This document shows, one piece after another, positions 31,158-35,655 of a stretch of DNA of 35,655 nt. The notes beneath the pieces were generated by a model, which was given only the letters and a program-made list of their open reading frames with translations, did no database searches and had not been told where the DNA came from. The position numbers and the translations under genes are program-made. Position 1 is the stretch's first letter. Every line of letters begins with the position of its first letter. This stretch comes from Candidatus Kuenenia stuttgartensis (GTDB lineage: Bacteria > Planctomycetota > UBA11346): the NCBI GenBank assembly GCA_945876185.1, contig CAMCMZ010000038.1, forward strand, positions 1 to 35,655, written 5' to 3'.

Positions 31158-34109
31158 ATGACCTGGAACCTCATTCCGACCCCCTGCCTGTATCGCACCG
31201 GAGAGCGCCTCGCCGTGCTGCGCGTACCGGCCGAGGCCGGGGCCGGCTTCGCCGCCAATCCAGAATCTGCCACGGCGGCGGGGACATTCCTGGCAGACGC
31301 CGGCCCGGCCCGGCTGTCCGGCCCTGGCCTGCCCGCCGCGGGAATCGATCTCGCCACCCTGGCCGGCTGGAATGATTTCCGGCTGGTTCCATTGCCCGCG
31401 CAGCCGGGGACCTGGAAACTGGCTCACGCCGGCCGCACCTACGATCTCACCATCGAGGCCTGGCCGGCGCTGCTGACCCGGGCGCACCTCGTCCACTTCG
31501 GCCACAGCGATTTCGGCTGGGCCGATCTGCCCGATCGCATGCGGGCGAACTTCGTCCAGGATCTGGATCTGGCGATCCGCGCCTGCGAAGCGACCGCGCA
31601 CCTGCCGGACGGCGAGCGGTTCACCTGGAATGTCGAGATCGCGGCCCTGGTCGACGACTGGCTCGCCGCCCGTCGGCCAGAGGAGCACGCCCGCCTGGCG
31701 GCATTGGTCGCCGCCGGCCGCATCGAGATCGGCGCGTTTTCGTGCAACGCGGTGCTGCCACCCTGCGATCCGGAAGAGGTCTTCCGCCTGTGCGATCCGG
31801 CGCATCGGCTGACGCTGCGCCTGGGCGGCAGCGTCAGCAGTGCGCACCACATCGATATCCCCGGCCTGCATCCCCGCCTGGCTGCGGCGATGCGCGGTGC
31901 CGGGGTGCGCTACCTCACCTGGGGCGCAAACTCGCAGTATTCGCTCAACCATGACGGTTGGGTTCCGCGCTGCTTCCGCTGGAAACCCGACGGCGTGAAC
32001 GAGATCCAGATCTGGCGTCACACCCAGGATCCACACCTGGGTGCATATGCTGGCGGCGGCGGGATCCTGGGAGCCTTGGACCAGTCACCCCAGGCCGCAG
32101 GCGTCGCCCTGGCGCGAATTCTCAGCCAAGCGACGGATCCACAGATCCCGGTCGCGCTGATCACCCTGGGCGCGGATTTCTGCCGGCCGGTGCCGGCCGC
32201 CAACACGTTGGTAGCCTGGTGGAACCGCACCTTCGCCAGTCCGGCGATCCGCCTGTCGACCAACACCACGGCGCATCGCGATATTGAAGCAACCACTGCC
32301 GGCAGCCTGCCGCTCATCACCGGCCAATTCCCCGATGCGTGGATCACGTTGGGATTGGGCGTGCCCGACCTCACCGCGCTCGCCCGTCGCACCGCGCTGG
32401 GCCTGCGTCGGGCCGAGCAGGTGGCTCTGTGGCGCGGATTATCCGGGGCCGGAACCAGCACGCTCGATCCCGACCGCATCAGCGCGGAGGTGATCCGCCA
32501 GCACGAGCACACCTACGGCCTGGAAGGGTTCTGCGACCGCTACCACGCCCGCACCCTCGACGACATCCAGCAGTCCTCCGGCCCGATCCGCCACGCTGAC
32601 GAAATCCTGCGCACCGCCGCCTGGCAGGATCTCACCGCCCTGACCCGCCGCTTCGCCGGCCATGACGCAGATGCCGGCCCGCTGTTGGTCGTGCTCAACC
32701 ACCTCGCCAAGCCGACCACCGCCGTCACAACGGCGCGCATCCACATCCGCCACCTGCGCCATCGCAAAGGATTCCAGGTCAGGGATCTGGTCACCGGGCA
32801 GATCGTCCCGCACCAGATCGAGCCGGAACTCAAAGACCGCGCCAACTACCACCAGACCACCACCTGGCACTTGTTCGATTTGCACTTTCTGGCCTCCGAC
32901 GTGCCGGCACTGGGCTACCGGCTGTTCCGGTTGGAGGCCGTCGATGACCTCACCCCCGTCACACCCACAACGACCTGGACCGCCAAACCGGGCGGTGATC
33001 CCGCCGCCCGGCTGGATTGGGCCCACGGCAGTCTGGACATCGATCAGGCGACCGGCGCGATCCGGGCCTGGCGCCGTGGCGGACGCGATCTGCTGCCCCC
33101 GGTCAACCGCCAAGATGCGGCCCTGCTGGGTGAATGCCGTCTGAGCGGCCTGGCGACCACCTGCGCCAAACCCAAGGATTTTACTGACAACGACCGGTTC
33201 TACCAGACCACTGAGATCATCCGGCCGCGGTTGCAGTCGCTGAAGCCCGCCGTTGCCGGCCCGGTGATCGGTGGCTGGACCTCCAGCGCCGTACTGGGAC
33301 GACTGGCCAAGCTTGAACTCCAGGTCCGCGCCTTCGCCCATGCGCCGGAACTGCAGCTCGACCTGTTCGTCGAACGCCTGGACACCCTCGATGTCGAGTC
33401 GCTGGCGCTGGCGGTGCCGGCCGCGCTGAGCGCCCCGCACTTCGCCCATGACGGCGGCGGACTGACCATCGATCCGATCAACGATCTCGCCCACGGTGCG
33501 TTCCGCGACCTGCACGTTGCTGATCGCTGGGCCGCCGTGCATGGGGCCGAAGGCGCCCTCGTCGTGGCCAGCCCCGAAGCGCCCGTCGTCAGCTTCGGCG
33601 GCCAGCACCTGCTGCACTGGCATCGCACCTGGCCCGCCGACCTGCCGGCTGAACTCTGGTTCAACCTGTCGCTCAACGGCCATTGGAAATGCGGCAACGT
33701 CACCCGCCGCAACCGCGAAAGCAGCCACTGGCGCCTCACAATCAGCCCGCAATCGACCTTCGACCCCGCCGCAGCCCAGGATATTGGCGACCGGACCGCC
33801 TTTCCGCTGACCGCCGAAATGGTCGAGGCCGGCGACGCCGATCCCGCGTTCACCGCCGCCGAGGGCAACCTGATTCGACTCGACGAGAACGGAAAATCGC
33901 CAGAGGGCGTCCAACTGCTTCACCTGCGCCCCACCGCCACCGGCCTGAGCTTGCGCCTGGCCGAACGTGCCGGCCGCGATCATCGCCTGCGCCTGGAAGT
34001 GCCTGGAAGGAGCATCCGCAGCGTGGATGGCGGCGTGCTGGAGGGCAGCGGAATCCGCATCGATCTGGCGGCGAATCAGGTGGCGAAGGTTACCGTCAAC
34101 CTGGGATGA
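31158..34109 (+). CDS. GH38-like glycoside hydrolase (alpha-mannosidase fold)
   Basis: 983 residues. The catalytic barrel shows HLVHFGHSDFGWADLP (His116 and Asp118, the zinc-binding HxD pair of GH38), the helix-bundle segment FTWNVEIAALVDDWL, IEIGAFSCNAVLPP, and SSAHHIDIPGLHP, where Asp233 is the likely nucleophile, followed by GVRYLTWGANSQYSLNHDG. A beta-sandwich C-terminus follows from about 480. GH38 enzymes remove alpha-mannose from glycans; this member is divergent, so the sugar is uncertain. No signal peptide is seen, so it is probably cytoplasmic. The start has AAAGGA about 5 bases upstream. It is divergent from an AraC regulator and close to a UroD-like gene, a likely sugar-use module. 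Confidence 0.85.
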   Translation: MTWNLIPTPCLYRTGERLAVLRVPAEAGAGFAANPESATAAGTFLADAGPARLSGPGLPAAGIDLATLAGWNDFRLVPLPAQPGTWKLAHAGRTYDLTIEAWPALLTRAHLVHFGHSDFGWADLPDRMRANFVQDLDLAIRACEATAHLPDGERFTWNVEIAALVDDWLAARRPEEHARLAALVAAGRIEIGAFSCNAVLPPCDPEEVFRLCDPAHRLTLRLGGSVSSAHHIDIPGLHPRLAAAMRGAGVRYLTWGANSQYSLNHDGWVPRCFRWKPDGVNEIQIWRHTQDPHLGAYAGGGGILGALDQSPQAAGVALARILSQATDPQIPVALITLGADFCRPVPAANTLVAWWNRTFASPAIRLSTNTTAHRDIEATTAGSLPLITGQFPDAWITLGLGVPDLTALARRTALGLRRAEQVALWRGLSGAGTSTLDPDRISAEVIRQHEHTYGLEGFCDRYHARTLDDIQQSSGPIRHADEILRTAAWQDLTALTRRFAGHDADAGPLLVVLNHLAKPTTAVTTARIHIRHLRHRKGFQVRDLVTGQIVPHQIEPELKDRANYHQTTTWHLFDLHFLASDVPALGYRLFRLEAVDDLTPVTPTTTWTAKPGGDPAARLDWAHGSLDIDQATGAIRAWRRGGRDLLPPVNRQDAALLGECRLSGLATTCAKPKDFTDNDRFYQTTEIIRPRLQSLKPAVAGPVIGGWTSSAVLGRLAKLELQVRAFAHAPELQLDLFVERLDTLDVESLALAVPAALSAPHFAHDGGGLTIDPINDLAHGAFRDLHVADRWAAVHGAEGALVVASPEAPVVSFGGQHLLHWHRTWPADLPAELWFNLSLNGHWKCGNVTRRNRESSHWRLTISPQSTFDPAAAQDIGDRTAFPLTAEMVEAGDADPAFTAAEGNLIRLDENGKSPEGVQLLHLRPTATGLSLRLAERAGRDHRLRLEVPGRSIRSVDGGVLEGSGIRIDLAANQVAKVTVNLG

Positions 34110-34217
34110 CGCCGTTCGCCGGCTTGGCGACTGGCGATTGCTGCGGAAGAGCTGAGGCGCTATGGGTGTGTCGACCGACGCCAGAATGACGAGGCGTCGG
34201 CGATGAAGGAGGCACCG

Positions 34218-35033
34218 ATGGCCAACGTGCAACGGTTCGATGACGGCAGGGTGATGCGGGCGGGGATCACCTTGCTGGAGGTGGTGATTGTGATCGTGCT
34301 GATTTTGATCTTGTTGGCACTATTTCTTCCGGTCATCGTGGGTGAATTCAAAAGCCGTTTCGGGACACCCGAAAGCCTGACGCATTGTGCCAGCAATCAG
34401 CGACAGATCGTGCTGTGCATGCAGATTTACAAGAACCAGAATGATGGCCTTTCCCCGTACCGCCCGACGAAGGCGATAGATGGCAGTCACCTTGCCACCG
34501 GCCCCACCGACGCTGCCAGCGCTCGGGCCACCGCAATTGCCAGTCTCGAGTTGATGGCTTCGGTTGTTGGCGGAATCCCCAAGAAGATCTTCATCTGCCC
34601 ACGCCTTCGCGATGTAAAACCAAAGGACGAGTCGGGATCCGACCCTGAGTTCTCGGCAAACGGCGGAATTTCCCGTTGGGCTGCTGCCGGGGTCAGTCTG
34701 GGGTACGCCTATGACTTTTCATGTCCGGGTGATTCTGAACCAAACCGAATCATCCTGGCTGATCGCGGCAGGGATGGGCAGATCGCCCACAAGAACAAAG
34801 TCGTGGTGACGTATGCCGATTACCACACCGCCATGATTACCCTGAAGCCAGGACTCCTCGGTTCGGGACATTTTACCGAAAACGCCCCTGGCGGCATCAC
34901 CACCGGTGTGTTCGCCGATCCGGAATCGAAGGATGCCCAAGGCCACCTCGACAATATCTACGACGACTCCAACGACGGACCCGGCATGTTTTCCCACGGA
35001 AAAGGTTCTGCGACCCGAACCTGGGTGAAATAG
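34218..35033 (+). CDS. Prepilin-like protein with type IV/II pseudopilin N-terminus
   Basis: 271 residues from ATG 34218, chosen because AAGGAGG lies 6 bases upstream; ATG 34203 precedes that site. A short charged leader ends in RAG, then ITLLEVVIVIVLILILLALF: prepilin peptidase would cut after Gly, and Glu at mature position 5 is present. The mature region has CASNQRQIVLCMQIY, equivalent to the NLKQ segment of PVC prepilin-like proteins, a TDAASARATAIASLE block, and a C-terminal half with FICPRL, NRIILADRGRDGQ and SNDGPGMFSHGKG. Related proteins are extremely abundant in PVC bacteria and their role is mostly unknown. It follows the GH38 gene by 108 bases and is 2 bases from a paralogue. Confidence 0.85.
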   Translation: MANVQRFDDGRVMRAGITLLEVVIVIVLILILLALFLPVIVGEFKSRFGTPESLTHCASNQRQIVLCMQIYKNQNDGLSPYRPTKAIDGSHLATGPTDAASARATAIASLELMASVVGGIPKKIFICPRLRDVKPKDESGSDPEFSANGGISRWAAAGVSLGYAYDFSCPGDSEPNRIILADRGRDGQIAHKNKVVVTYADYHTAMITLKPGLLGSGHFTENAPGGITTGVFADPESKDAQGHLDNIYDDSNDGPGMFSHGKGSATRTWVK

Positions 35034-35035
35034 TC

Positions 35036-35593
35036 ATGCCGCGTTGTGCATCACGTCTACTTTCACGCTTAGATAGAAACTCCATTTGCACAAACTCAAG
35101 CCACGCTCCGAAGAATCGATCCGGATTCACTTTGACGGAAACCATTGTCGTCGTGGTGATCGTGGGACTCATCGCGTTCTTGGTCCCAGTCAGCATCAGT
35201 GGCGCCTTGCGACAATCTCGGCTCGTCAAATGCGGTGATACACAAAGGAAGCTGCTGCTGTGCATGCAAACCAGTAAAAGTCAAAATGACCCGGATTTTC
35301 CACATCGGTCCACCTCCGGCGTCGGCGGCGCCTATTCAACTTCCGAACCGACCGATTCGGCCAGCGCACGCGCCACTGCTATCGCCAGCCTGGAATGGAT
35401 CTCGTTCATCAATGGTCTTGGGACCAAACTTTTTGCCTGTCCGGAAAACCCTGAATTGAAACCGACCGAAAAGGCTGGTTCCGATCCAAAGTTCTCCCTG
35501 ACAGGCGGTATTGGACATAGCCGGCGTCGCCGGCGACCGGACGTTGGCGTTGGCAGTTCGTCGCCGGTGAATCGCAAGGTTTCACGTCGATAG
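35036..35593 (+). CDS. Second prepilin-like protein, paralogue of the preceding gene, C-terminus possibly broken
   Basis: The N-terminus has an unusually long leader of about 30 residues before SGFTLTETIVVVVIVGLI, a standard prepilin cut site and hydrophobic helix. The middle closely follows the upstream paralogue: CGDTQRKLLLCMQTSKSQND, TDSASARATAIASLE, LFACPENPELKP and GSDPKFSLTGGI. After about 35511 the resemblance stops: the frame reads an Arg-rich tail (GHSRRRRRPDVGVGSSS) and ends at 35593, about 85 residues short of the paralogue. A frameshift, an insertion or a real divergent end are all possible. In another frame 35538-35655 stays open to the window edge without a match I recognise. 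The start 2 bases after the previous stop has no Shine-Dalgarno. Confidence 0.7.
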   Translation: MPRCASRLLSRLDRNSICTNSSHAPKNRSGFTLTETIVVVVIVGLIAFLVPVSISGALRQSRLVKCGDTQRKLLLCMQTSKSQNDPDFPHRSTSGVGGAYSTSEPTDSASARATAIASLEWISFINGLGTKLFACPENPELKPTEKAGSDPKFSLTGGIGHSRRRRRPDVGVGSSSPVNRKVSRR

Positions 35594-35655
35594 GGCAGTT
35601 CACCAGTTGCTCGTGCGGTGAATACGGCCGCGCTGCCGGGAACCCGTTCAAGGCG

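Overview
The window is high-GC DNA from a Gram-negative, probably flagellated and aerobic bacterium of the PVC group, with Planctomycetota or a close relative as the best guess. The pointers are an ECF sigma factor fused to a membrane anchor and a secreted domain, divergent UroD-like proteins beside an AraC regulator and a GH38-type glycosidase, prepilin-like proteins with long leaders, a complete 2-oxoglutarate dehydrogenase operon, and an outer-membrane beta-barrel protein. The phylum call is inference from gene content, not from a marker gene.

Layout. 1-1136: an intact IS630-type element (terminal inverted repeats, TA duplication, transposase expressed through a -1 frameshift at an A7 tract) inserted into a XylR-like AraC regulator, whose 3' remnant (1137-2177) also carries an in-frame stop. 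2279-11997: seven genes on the minus strand. In transcription order they are a secreted protein; an ECF sigma factor whose C-terminal secreted-side domain is a paralogue of that protein; a membrane protein with about seven FliM-type (S-Q-D-x-I-D-x-L-L) motifs on its cytoplasmic side and a His-rich tail outside; a periplasmic STN/TPR protein; a small secreted helical protein; a FliT/FlgN-sized helical protein; and a soluble PAS histidine kinase resembling FleS/FlrB. The last five touch or overlap and look like one flagellum- or envelope-linked signalling operon. 12231-13706: uronate isomerase (uxaC). 13937-14009: tRNA-Lys(CUU). 14387-15379: a MtaA/UroD-type cobamide methyltransferase-like protein. 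15664-16387: a VapBC-like pair with a perfect operator, an apparently leaderless promoter, and a toxin lacking part of its usual active site.

16550-22301: sucA-sucB-lpdA, encoding E1, E2 and E3 of the 2-oxoglutarate dehydrogenase complex, with a paired-palindrome repeat between sucB and lpdA. 22354-24680: a class I glutamine amidotransferase and a D-2-hydroxyacid dehydrogenase, separated by three tandem copies of a second paired-palindrome repeat. 24755-25714: a YhcC-type radical SAM protein. 25715-28858: a large secreted HEXXH metallopeptidase/beta-propeller/outer-membrane beta-barrel protein. 29042-34109: a second UroD-like protein, an AraC regulator and a divergent GH38-like glycosidase, probably a sugar-utilisation module. 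34218-35655: two paralogous prepilin-like genes, the second losing similarity to the first near the window end.

The least ordinary parts are the 2279-11997 locus (tandem FliM-type motifs, and a sigma factor paired with a secreted paralogue of its own sensor domain), the peptidase-propeller-barrel protein, and the two families of structured repeats.
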